Positions 1-6,713 of a stretch of DNA of 47,921 nt are shown one piece after another. The first letter of the stretch is position 1, and each line of letters begins with the position of its first letter. The notes beneath the pieces are model-generated. The model did no database searches. It saw only the letters and a program-made list of their open reading frames with translations, and had not been told where the DNA came from. Source of the DNA: JAWWPY01 sp964412845 (GTDB taxonomy: Bacteria; Actinomycetota; Actinomycetes; Streptosporangiales; Streptosporangiaceae); contig CAYPQM010000027.1 of NCBI GenBank assembly GCA_964412845.1, positions 1 to 47,921 of the forward strand, written 5' to 3'. The position numbers and the translations under genes were made by a program.

Positions 1-184
1 TTACCGGCCGGCCGCCGATCACCGGGCACCGACACGCGAGCGCGGGCCGGTGAGCTGGCCGATCACTGGGCATCCGGCCATCCGGCCGGGCGGACCGTGC
101 GGAGCCGGTGACCGCACCATGAGGTGACCCGCCCGGGCCGCGTACCGGTGCAACCCGGAGCGGATGCGCTGCGTCCAAGAAAGC
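1..184. other. Left-edge region without a recognised gene
   Basis: No protein family is recognised on either strand. A short minus-strand open frame is present but has proline/arginine-rich, shadow-like composition. The stretch probably carries the upstream region of the lipoprotein gene that starts at 185. Confidence 0.4.
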
Positions 185-571
185 ATGCGAAGCCCGCTGG
201 CCCGTCTCACCCCGGTCGCCGTCTGCCTGTCCGCGTTCACGGCGGCGTGTGCCGGGTACGGACCCGCGGCTGGCTCCGTTAGCCCTGCGGATGGCACCGT
301 GCGTGGTCATCTGTACGGCATTGGCGGGCCCGCTCCAGGTGCACCGCGCCCATGGGCCGGGACCGTGACGGTGACCGGCCCTGGCGTCCACCGGGACGTT
401 CGGGTCGGCCCCGGCGGCACGTACTCGATCATGCTCCCGGCCGGGAGTTACACGATCGTCGGTCACAGCCCCAGTTACCAGAGTGGCGCCGGGCTGTGCC
501 GGGCGTCCGGCATTGTGCAGGTCCGTAGTGGCCATGGCGCGATGGCCGACGTTGTGTGCCAGTTGAAATAG
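185..571 (+). CDS. Putative lipoprotein with carboxypeptidase-regulatory-like fold
   Basis: A small exported protein of about 128 residues. The ATG at 185 is preferred over an upstream start at 164 because it places a basic N-terminus (MRSPLAR) directly before a hydrophobic stretch ending in a lipobox-like TAAC, with Cys about residue 22. The lipobox is imperfect because the -3 residue is Thr. The mature part looks like one beta-sandwich module of the carboxypeptidase-regulatory or SpaA/Cna-B kind: a GTVTVTGPG strand, a GGTYSIMLPAGSYTI hairpin, and two late cysteines. No enzymatic motif is visible. The downstream PPOX remnant is on the opposite strand, so the two are convergent. Binding or structural role is inference. 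Confidence 0.6.
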   Translation: MRSPLARLTPVAVCLSAFTAACAGYGPAAGSVSPADGTVRGHLYGIGGPAPGAPRPWAGTVTVTGPGVHRDVRVGPGGTYSIMLPAGSYTIVGHSPSYQSGAGLCRASGIVQVRSGHGAMADVVCQLK

Positions 572-641
572 GGACCCCGGCCACCAGCGGCTCGACATCC
601 AGGCGGTCCGCGAGCCTGCGCGTGGCGTTTACCGGCGGGTT

Positions 642-878
642 CGCATCGCCGGGCTCGACGATCAGGACGGTGGCCAGCGGCCGGTCAGGCAGGTTGCGGG
701 CCTTCTGAAATTCCCGCATCGTGTTGATCAGCAGATGGCCACCGTCGTGGTCGGACCAGACGATGGTGGATTGCAGCCGCCCGCCGGGCAGATGCGTGGT
801 CAGCACTGCGGGCAACGGGCGGTCGATCAGGTCGGCGCGGCTGGCCGGGATCGCTGCCTATTCCGCGGCGGTCGTCAC
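642..878 (-). pseudogene. Broken PPOX (F420/flavin split-barrel) gene with early in-frame stop
   Basis: The reading frame starts with GTG at 878, whose TGA overlap with the stop of the upstream PPOX gene (875-877) is typical of coupled genes. Codon 7 is TAG (858-860). Beyond it the same frame continues with a typical N-terminal PPOX sequence: IPASRADLIDRPLPAVLTTH, then LQSTIVWSDHDGGHLLINT and RNLPDRPLATVLIVEPGDA. Family resemblance ends near 642. The frame stays open further to 429, but that part does not look like a PPOX barrel and overlaps the lipoprotein gene. I read this as a second PPOX paralogue inactivated by a nonsense codon and C-terminal loss. Initiation at the internal TTG (815) cannot be excluded. 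Confidence 0.6.
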
Positions 879-1468
879 GTTTGGGCGACCTTCCCGTTCG
901 GCGTGCCCACCGGTACGCGCGCGCGGGCGGCGGACGGGTTGCGCATCTGCATGAGGGACACGCCCAGCCCGTAGGTCACGAAGTGATCCTCGGGAAGGAT
1001 CTCCAGGAGGCAGCTTGAGGCCTGCCGCTCGGCGGGCAGCAGGGACGCCAGCTCCTTCGGTACCGCGCGGGCCTGCACTGGGCCGGCCGGATGGACGATC
1101 GCCGTGCCGTGGAAACTGACAGTGGCCGGCGGAATGGGGAAGAGCAGTGACAGCACGCCGCCCCGCCGGACCGGCACGGTCACCGCCACCCGCCCGCTGG
1201 CCGCGATATGCCTGGCCTTCCAGCCATCGTCGGCGACGGCCACATACAGCCGCTGTCCGGCCGTGGCGTACACGACGCCGCTCGACCGGGGCTGCCCCGC
1301 CGGGGTGACATAGCTCACCACCGCGAACGACGCCCCGGCGATCGCGCGCCAGACCTGTTCGCTGGTCAGCCGGGTCGCCATCGTCGTCCCGCCGCCGCCG
1401 CCGCCGCCGGCGGCAGGCCCGCGGGCGGCCCCGGCTGCTACTCCGTCGTGCTCACGTGCTGCCGTCAC
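875..1468 (-). CDS. PPOX-class (pyridoxamine-phosphate-oxidase-like) protein
   Basis: A protein of about 197 residues. The GTG at 1468 is chosen because a strong GGAGGAGG ribosome site lies just upstream on the minus strand. An N-terminal linker with an uninterrupted run of glycines (about residues 22-28) precedes the split-barrel domain (TRLTSEQVWRAIAGASFAVVSYVTPAGQPRSSGVVYA... region). Such proteins bind FMN or F420 and reduce or oxidise small molecules, but the substrate cannot be read from the sequence. The stop codon overlaps the start of a second, broken PPOX frame, so the two formed an operon. The glycine run is encoded by a (CCG)n-like tract on the plus strand, a plausible slippage site. 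Confidence 0.7.
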   Translation of the reverse strand: MTAAREHDGVAAGAARGPAAGGGGGGGTTMATRLTSEQVWRAIAGASFAVVSYVTPAGQPRSSGVVYATAGQRLYVAVADDGWKARHIAASGRVAVTVPVRRGGVLSLLFPIPPATVSFHGTAIVHPAGPVQARAVPKELASLLPAERQASSCLLEILPEDHFVTYGLGVSLMQMRNPSAARARVPVGTPNGKVAQT

Positions 1469-1626
1469 GGTCCGCCTCCTCCTGGGAGTGCCGCCGGCGG
1501 CGGGCGAACCCACCGTGGATTCCACTCCACGCTCATTAGCCTGCCGCCCGCAGTGCCAAGGAGTAAGAGCCGGAAGTCCCGCAGGCCAGGCCGAACGAAC
1601 CAACCCAGCCGGCAGCCGGGTGCTCG

Positions 1627-1731
1627 CTGACGCGGCAGATCGATGAGGCGCTCCAGGCTAGCGGGACAGACGAGTCCAGTCCGGCTGCGGCGGCCGCGGG
1701 ACGGTGCCGCCTGGCCGAGGACGACTGGTGA
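1627..1731 (+). pseudogene. C-terminal remnant of a MazE-type antitoxin
   Basis: This frame encodes LTRQIDEALQ, then an acidic and alanine-rich linker and a terminal GRCRLAEDDW before TGA at 1729-1731. The ending is characteristic of antitoxins paired with MazF toxins, and the stop overlaps the GTG of the toxin frame at 1728 as in intact mazEF operons. No DNA-binding N-terminus is found upstream in this frame: the preceding codons are Pro/Glu/Gln-rich with no start and no ribbon-helix-helix pattern. The antitoxin therefore appears 5'-truncated. Confidence 0.5.
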
Positions 1732-1922
1732 TCCAGCGCGGCAGCATCTACTGGGCTGACCTCGGGGAAGCCCGTGGCGGCAAGCCCGCCAAACGCCGCC
1801 CCGTCCTGGTGATCCAGTCCGGCCCCTTCAACGCCAGTCGCCTCAACACCACCGTGGCTGCGGTGATCACGTCCAACATCGGGCTCGCGGCGATGCCCGG
1901 CAATGTCTTCCTCACCGTTTGA
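1728..1922 (+). pseudogene. Truncated MazF/PemK endoribonuclease toxin
   Basis: Starts VIQRGSIYWADLG and continues through RRPVLVIQSGPFNASRLNTTVAAVITSN and AAMPGNVFL, the canonical first 60 residues of MazF with the conserved RPVLV strand. It then stops at TGA (1920-1922). Intact MazF proteins are about 110 residues; the missing half contains the conserved SVVNVSQ-type segment. No continuation is seen in other frames just downstream. Together with the 5'-truncated antitoxin this is a decayed toxin-antitoxin module and unlikely to be an active ribonuclease. Confidence 0.7.
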
Positions 1923-1988
1923 TGAAGGGGTGCTAGCCCTTTGCTACGGCGAATCTAGGGAGAGCTTTGGGTACGCGAGGCGGCCGGC

Positions 1989-2195
1989 CTACGTTCGTGC
2001 CCGGCCTCTGGCCGCCATTGCCATGGTGATGAGGCTCAAGATGACAAGCAGGATCCCGACTAGAAGCAGAACATCGCCCACCTTGTGGATGTTGAATCCG
2101 GAGCTGTGCACTGAAGTAGCCAACCTCAGGATGGCCCCAACGATCACCAGCACGATCCCGGACGATGTCAGGCCGATGCTTGAATTCCTGCTCAT
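1989..2195 (-). CDS. Small two-helix membrane protein, DUF6458-like
   Basis: About 68 residues starting MSRNSSIGLTSSGIVLVIVG. Two hydrophobic helices (roughly residues 8-24 and 40-59) flank a short polar SVHSSGFNIHKVGD turn, the layout of the small DUF6458 membrane proteins widespread in actinobacteria. A basic AARGRART tail ends it. No ribosome site stands out, so the start is chosen by matching the family's N-terminus. Function is unknown for the family. Confidence 0.55.
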   Translation of the reverse strand: MSRNSSIGLTSSGIVLVIVGAILRLATSVHSSGFNIHKVGDVLLLVGILLVILSLITMAMAARGRART

Positions 2196-2283
2196 GAGGC
2201 ATGAGTGTAGGCCAATCCGCCTAAAGCACCCTGACGGCACGCCGTGAACAGTAGATGTCGGCCGTGGCACCGGTCGCCGGGCG

Positions 2284-3399
2284 TCAGCGGTCGATGAGTG
2301 CCGCTGCGATCCTGGCGACGTGCCCGGATGGCGGCCCGAAGAGCTGCGCGGCGCCATGCGCGCGCTTGAAGTACCGGTGGGCGTCATGCTCCCAGGTGAT
2401 GCCGATGGCGCCGTGCAGCTGGATCATCTCGCCCGCGACCCGGACGAGCGTCTCCGAGCAGTAGACCTTGGCCGCCGCCGCACGCAGCCCGAGGTCAGCC
2501 GCGCCCTCAGCCGCCGCCGACGCCGCGGCGTAGGACACCGAACGGGCCGACTCCACCAAGACGTGCAGGTCGGCCATCCGGTGCTGAAGGGCCTGGAAGC
2601 CGCCGATGGGGCGGCCGAACTGGACTCGGACTTTCGCGTAGTCCACGGTCAGTTCGAGGGCCCGCTCCGCCGCCCCGACCTGCTCGGCGCTGAGCGCGAC
2701 GCAGGCGAGATCCCTCGCGCGGGCCAGCGCCGTGGCAGCGGCCCCGTTGCCGATGGGCTGGCCGGGGGCGCTGGCCAGCCGAACGGTGGCGAACTGGCGG
2801 GTGGTGTCCATGGCGGTCATCGCCGAGCGGGTGACGCCGCGGTGTTGCGGGTCGACCTGGAACAGCCGGATGCCGTCCGGCGCGCGGGCGGCGACCAGCA
2901 GCATGTCGGCGGCGTGCCCGTCGAGCACGTGGTGGGCTGTGCCGTCCAGCACCCAGCCGCCGCCGTCGCCGTCGTCGCCGGCCGCGCGGACCGCGACCTG
3001 TCCGTGATCCCACTGCCCGGCCGCTTCTGTCCAGGCCAGGGCCGCGATCGCGGTGCCGTCGGCGATTCCCGGCAGCAGCCGCTGGCCCGCTGCGGTGTCA
3101 CCGGTGGCCAGCAGGGCCTGGGCGGCGAGGACCGCCGAGCCGAGCAAGGGCGACGGGGTGAGGTGGCGGCCGAGTTCCGCCGCCACGATGTGCGTCTCGA
3201 TCGGCCCGGCTCCGGCGCCGCCGTACCGTTCGGGCAGCGCCAGCCCCGCGACGCCGATCTCACCGCACAGCCGCTTCCACAGCGACTCGTCGTAGCCCCG
3301 GTCATGGCCAGGCTCAGCACCGGGGCTTCGCCGCTGCTGCCGGGCCAGCAGCGTGCGCACCGCGTCGCGTAGCGCCCGCTGCTCGTCAGTCAGCGGCAC
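2284..3399 (-). CDS. fadE33: Acyl-CoA dehydrogenase FadE33-like (HIP ring C/D degradation)
   Basis: About 371 residues from a GTG with AAGGA upstream. Shows the acyl-CoA dehydrogenase N-terminal helical domain (residues 1-115), a beta middle domain, and a C-terminal helical domain with a VQFGRPIGGFQALQHRMAD segment and the QLHGAIGITWEHDAHRYFKRA segment common to the FadE28/29/32/33 type. It is last in a minus-strand operon fadD3-echA-fadE31-fadE32-fadE33, overlapping the preceding gene by 14 bp. In Mycobacterium fadE31, fadE32 and fadE33 lie in the same order after fadD3, and their products form heteromeric dehydrogenases for late HIP intermediates. The 32/33 assignment rests mainly on order. 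Confidence 0.8.
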   Translation of the reverse strand: MPLTDEQRALRDAVRTLLARQQRRSPGAEPGHDRGYDESLWKRLCGEIGVAGLALPERYGGAGAGPIETHIVAAELGRHLTPSPLLGSAVLAAQALLATGDTAAGQRLLPGIADGTAIAALAWTEAAGQWDHGQVAVRAAGDDGDGGGWVLDGTAHHVLDGHAADMLLVAARAPDGIRLFQVDPQHRGVTRSAMTAMDTTRQFATVRLASAPGQPIGNGAAATALARARDLACVALSAEQVGAAERALELTVDYAKVRVQFGRPIGGFQALQHRMADLHVLVESARSVSYAAASAAAEGAADLGLRAAAAKVYCSETLVRVAGEMIQLHGAIGITWEHDAHRYFKRAHGAAQLFGPPSGHVARIAAALIDR

Positions 3400-4450
3400 T
3401 TGACTGTTCCTTGCCGGTGAGGGCGGCCATGACCCGGCCGCGGTGCTCGGCCTGGCTGCCCCACGCTGGGACCAGCGCCCGGACCTTGGTCAGCCACAGG
3501 CTGAGGTCGTTCTCCTGCGTGTAACCGATCGCGCCGTGCACCTGAAGAGCGACTCGGGCGGCCCGGTGGGCCGCGTCCGCGCACGCGACCTTCGCGGCCG
3601 AGACGTCCCGGCTGGCCGTCGTCCCGTCGCCGGAACCGTCGCCGGCCGCGAGCGCCATCGCCGCGGCGTCGAGCAGTGGCCGGGCGAACTCCAGCGCGAT
3701 CGCCACGTCGGCGAGGTGATGCTTGACGGCCTGGAACGCCCCGATCGGCTGGCCGAACTGCACCCGCTGCCCGGCGTACCGGACGCTGGCCTCCAGCAGG
3801 GCCCGGCCCGCGCCGGCCAGCTGAGCCGCGCTGGCCAGTGCACCGAGATCGAGCGTGCGGGCCACCACGGCGGCCACGTCGGGACCGTGCGCCAGCACCT
3901 GCTGGCCGCGCGCCTCGAACAGGAACCGGGCCGGATCGAGTGACTGGTGCCGGGTACCCGGCGCGGCGAGCCACACGGTGTCGGCGTCCACGAGCACGAC
4001 CAGGCCCGCGACGTCGGCGTCCACCGCGTATGGCAGTCGCGGCGGCATGGCCAGCGCGGCGATCAGGTCTCCGGCGGCCAGCCCGGAAAGCCACGGAGCA
4101 CACCGGCTCTCCTCGCAGATGCCCTCATCGACCAGCGCGGCGAGCAGTTGCGGCACGGCGGCGAGCGACTCAGCCACTGGCCCCGGCATCGCGTGATGCC
4201 CAAGTTCCTCGCAGGCGACGACGAGGTCCACTGGGCTGGCCCCGAGGCCGCCCCATTTCTCCGGCACCGCGAGCGCGGCCACACCCAGCCCGGCGAGCCT
4301 GCGCCACGACGCGAGACCCGGCGCACGGTCGCCCGCGGCCCACCGCCGCGCCGCGGCGGGGGTGTCAGCGGCGGTGAGCATGTCGTGCAGGGCGGCCGCG
4401 AACTGTTCCTGTTCAGCCGACCGGGCGAGGCCCATCGGAGGTTGTTTCAT
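3386..4450 (-). CDS. fadE32: Acyl-CoA dehydrogenase FadE32-like
   Basis: About 354 residues. The ATG overlaps the stop of fadE31 by 4 bp (4447-4450), so translation is probably coupled. The same three-domain acyl-CoA dehydrogenase outline is visible, with VQFGQPIGAFQAVKHHLADVA and LQVHGAIGYTQENDLSLW in the C-terminal domain. The middle domain is short and irregular, as expected for a subunit that pairs with a more typical FadE, here probably FadE31. Position between fadE31 and fadE33 supports the name. A role in desaturating a ring-opened HIP-derived CoA thioester is inferred from mycobacterial homologues. Confidence 0.8.
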   Translation of the reverse strand: MKQPPMGLARSAEQEQFAAALHDMLTAADTPAAARRWAAGDRAPGLASWRRLAGLGVAALAVPEKWGGLGASPVDLVVACEELGHHAMPGPVAESLAAVPQLLAALVDEGICEESRCAPWLSGLAAGDLIAALAMPPRLPYAVDADVAGLVVLVDADTVWLAAPGTRHQSLDPARFLFEARGQQVLAHGPDVAAVVARTLDLGALASAAQLAGAGRALLEASVRYAGQRVQFGQPIGAFQAVKHHLADVAIALEFARPLLDAAAMALAAGDGSGDGTTASRDVSAAKVACADAAHRAARVALQVHGAIGYTQENDLSLWLTKVRALVPAWGSQAEHRGRVMAALTGKEQSSAAD

Positions 4451-5595
4451 TTGGGCAGCCCCAGCAGCCGCTCGGCGATCACGTTGCGCTGGATCTCGTT
4501 GGTGCCCGCGTAGATCGGCCCGGCCAGCGAGAACAGGTAGTCACCCAGCCAGCGCCCATCCGGAGCCGCGTGGTCGCGCACCTCGGCCTGCGGCCCGAGC
4601 AGGTCCATGGCTGTTTCCTGCAGGGCAACGTCAAGCTCGGACCAGAGCACTTTGCCGAGGCTGGACTCCGCGCCCATGGTCCCGCCCGCGGCGAGCCGGG
4701 CCGCGGTCCCGAAGGTGTGCAGCCGGTAGGCTCGCGCACCGATCCAGGCATCGACGACCCTGTCCCGCAGGGCCGTGTCGGCCGGGTCGCCGGCTCGCTG
4801 CCACAGTTCGATGAGCCGCGCGGCGGCCGCACAGAACCGCCCCGGGCTGCGCAGGGACAGCCCGCGCTCGTGGCTCGCGGTGCTCATCGCGATCCGCCAG
4901 CCCTCGCCGGCCGCGCCGATCACGTCGGCATCGGGCACGAACACGTCGTCGAGGAAGATCTCCGCAAAACCGGCCTCGCCGCCGAGCTGGCGGATGGGGC
5001 GCACGGTCACGCCGTCGGTGTGCAGGTCGAAGAGCAGGTAGGTCAGGCCACGGTGGCGCTGCGCGCCGGGGTCGCTGCGGAACAGGCCGAATGCCCGGTC
5101 GGCGCACACCGCGCGGGAACTCCACGTCTTCGTGCCCGACAGCAGCCAGCCCCCGCCGGTGCGAACCGCCTTGGCCCGGATCGCGGCGAGGTCGCTGCCC
5201 GCTTCCGGCTCCGACCACGCCTGCGCCCAGACGTCGTCCGCCCTGGCCATCCTGGGCAGCAGGCGATCGCGCTGATCGGCGGTGCCGTGCGCGAACAGCG
5301 TGGGGGCAAGCAGGAACAGCCCGTTCTGGCCGATCCGGACCGGGCCGCCGGCCGCGTGGTACTCGTCCTCGAAGACCAGCCACTCCAGCAGTGACGCGCC
5401 GCGGCCGCCGTACTCGGCCGGCCAGGACACCACCGCCAGTCGCGCCGCGGCGAGCTCGCGCTCCCATTCGCGGTGCCGCGCGGACCCCTCATCGGTGTCC
5501 ACCGACGGCAGCGGCTCGGGCGGCACATGCGCGGCCAGCCAGTCCCGCACCTCGGCCCGGAATTCGCGGGCGGCGTCACCAGGATCGGGGGTCAC
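4447..5595 (-). CDS. fadE31: Acyl-CoA dehydrogenase FadE31-like
   Basis: About 382 residues. Well-conserved acyl-CoA dehydrogenase: WPAEYGGRGASLLEW, the FAD/substrate loop WAQAWSEPEAGSDLAAIRAKA (about residues 137-157), the TKTWSSRAVCAD strand, and the C-terminal YAGTNEIQRNVIAERLLGLPK. This ending and the intact FAD-contacting motifs mark it as the catalytically typical partner for FadE32/FadE33. It overlaps echA by 4 bp upstream and fadE32 by 4 bp downstream. Expected role: dehydrogenation of CoA thioesters made after FadD3 activates HIP. Confidence 0.85.
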   Translation of the reverse strand: MTPDPGDAAREFRAEVRDWLAAHVPPEPLPSVDTDEGSARHREWERELAAARLAVVSWPAEYGGRGASLLEWLVFEDEYHAAGGPVRIGQNGLFLLAPTLFAHGTADQRDRLLPRMARADDVWAQAWSEPEAGSDLAAIRAKAVRTGGGWLLSGTKTWSSRAVCADRAFGLFRSDPGAQRHRGLTYLLFDLHTDGVTVRPIRQLGGEAGFAEIFLDDVFVPDADVIGAAGEGWRIAMSTASHERGLSLRSPGRFCAAAARLIELWQRAGDPADTALRDRVVDAWIGARAYRLHTFGTAARLAAGGTMGAESSLGKVLWSELDVALQETAMDLLGPQAEVRDHAAPDGRWLGDYLFSLAGPIYAGTNEIQRNVIAERLLGLPK

Positions 5596-6713
5596 CCGTC
5601 TGCCCTTTTCGTGCTGCGCTTCATGCCACGGGCGTCCAGGCCGGCCAGGGAGTCACCGGAGACCTCGGCGTTGTGCGAGTGCGCGACGTGATGCAGGCCG
5701 AAGACCGAGTCCATGCCCGGCCGCATTCCCATCAGGTCCTCGCACTGGTTGACCGCCCGTTTGGCCAGGGCCAACCCAAAGGAGGGCATAGTGGCCACAC
5801 GCTCGGCCAGTGCCAATGTCACGTCGGCCAGCTCGGCCCGCGGCACGACCCGGTTCACCATGCCCAGCTGGTAGGCACGGTGCGCGTCGAAGCGGTCGCC
5901 GGTGAACAGCACCTCCTTGGCCGCGCGCGGGCCGAGCATCCAGGGATGGGCGAAGTACTCCACGCCCGGTATCCCCATCCGCACCACCGGGTCGGCGAAG
6001 AAGGCGTCGTCCGCGGCGACGATCAGGTCGCACACCCAGGCCAGCATCAGGCCGCCGGCGATGCACGCGCCGTGCACCATCGCGATGGTCGGCTTGGGGA
6101 TCTCCCGCCAGCGGCGGCACATGCCGAGGTAGACCTCCATTTCGCGGGCGTAGCGAGCGTCCGCGCCGACCTTGCCCACGTGATCCCACCACAGCACCGC
6201 ATGCCGGTCGAAGGACACGTCGACGTCCCGGCCGGGGGTGCCGATGTCGTGGCCCGCGCTGAAGTGGTCACCGGCGCCGGCCAGCACGATCACCGCGACC
6301 TGGTCGTCGTTGACCGCGCGGGTGAAGGCCGCGTCCAGGGCGTAGGTCATCGCGGAGTTCTGGGCGTTGCGGTACCGCGGCCGGTTCAGCGTCACCATGG
6401 CGATGGCGCCGCGCCGCTGGTAGCGCACGGGCTCGTCAGACGCAGATTCGTCGGGCCCTGGTTCCGCAGGCCCTGGTTCCGCAGGNNNNNNNNNNNNNNN
6501 NNNNNNNNNNNNNNNNNNNNNNNNNNNNNNNNNNNNNNNNNNNNNNNNNNNNNNNNNNNNNNNNNNNNNNNNNNNNNNNNNNNNNGGCCCTGGTTCCGCA
6601 GGCCCTGGTTCCGCAGGGCCTGGTTCCACACTCGCGGGTTCCGCACGCGCGGGCGCCTCCCGCGCGGCGTCCCGCGGCGCGGCCTCGGCACCCGCGGCTG
6701 TCTCGCCGGTCAT
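5592..6713 (-). CDS. Enoyl-CoA hydratase with repeat-rich N-terminal extension (gap inside)
   Basis: The crotonase domain begins near YQRRGAIAMVTLNRPRYRNAQN and shows the oxyanion-hole segments HFSAGHDIG and CIAGGLMLAWVCDLI, followed by PVVRMGIPGVEYFAHPW. It is preceded by at least 90 residues of extension containing PAEPG pentapeptide repeats, interrupted by the 100-N gap, so the true length is unknown. It overlaps fadD3 and fadE31 by 4 bp each, so it is a genuine member of the HIP operon. The mycobacterial fadD3-fadE31 pair lacks an intervening hydratase, and this protein does not resemble EchA20. It may hydrate an unsaturated HIP-derived CoA ester, but that is inference. Confidence 0.8.
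   Translation of the reverse strand: MTGETAAGAEAAPRDAAREAPARAEPASVEPGPAEPGPAEPGXXXXXXXXXXXXXXXXXXXXXXXXXXXXXXXXXXPAEPGPAEPGPDESASDEPVRYQRRGAIAMVTLNRPRYRNAQNSAMTYALDAAFTRAVNDDQVAVIVLAGAGDHFSAGHDIGTPGRDVDVSFDRHAVLWWDHVGKVGADARYAREMEVYLGMCRRWREIPKPTIAMVHGACIAGGLMLAWVCDLIVAADDAFFADPVVRMGIPGVEYFAHPWMLGPRAAKEVLFTGDRFDAHRAYQLGMVNRVVPRAELADVTLALAERVATMPSFGLALAKRAVNQCEDLMGMRPGMDSVFGLHHVAHSHNAEVSGDSLAGLDARGMKRSTKRADG
6454..6645. repeat. 15-bp tandem repeat in echA, spanning an assembly gap
   Basis: The unit ggccctggttccgca occurs at 6454-6468, 6469-6483, 6586-6600 and 6601-6615, with degenerate copies at 6616-6630 and 6631-6645. The 100-N gap falls inside the array. The unit length is a multiple of three and encodes PAEPG on the minus strand, so copy-number change would not break the frame. 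Confidence 0.9.
6486..6585. other. Assembly gap of 100 N
   Basis: Exactly 100 N, the usual placeholder for a gap of unknown size. It lies inside a 15-bp tandem array, which probably caused the assembly break. The true number of repeat units in echA is unknown. Confidence 0.97.

Noticed and set aside
6454..6645. Possible CRISPR-like array
   Set aside because: Units are 15 bp, contiguous and without spacers, and are translated as PAEPG within an enzyme gene.
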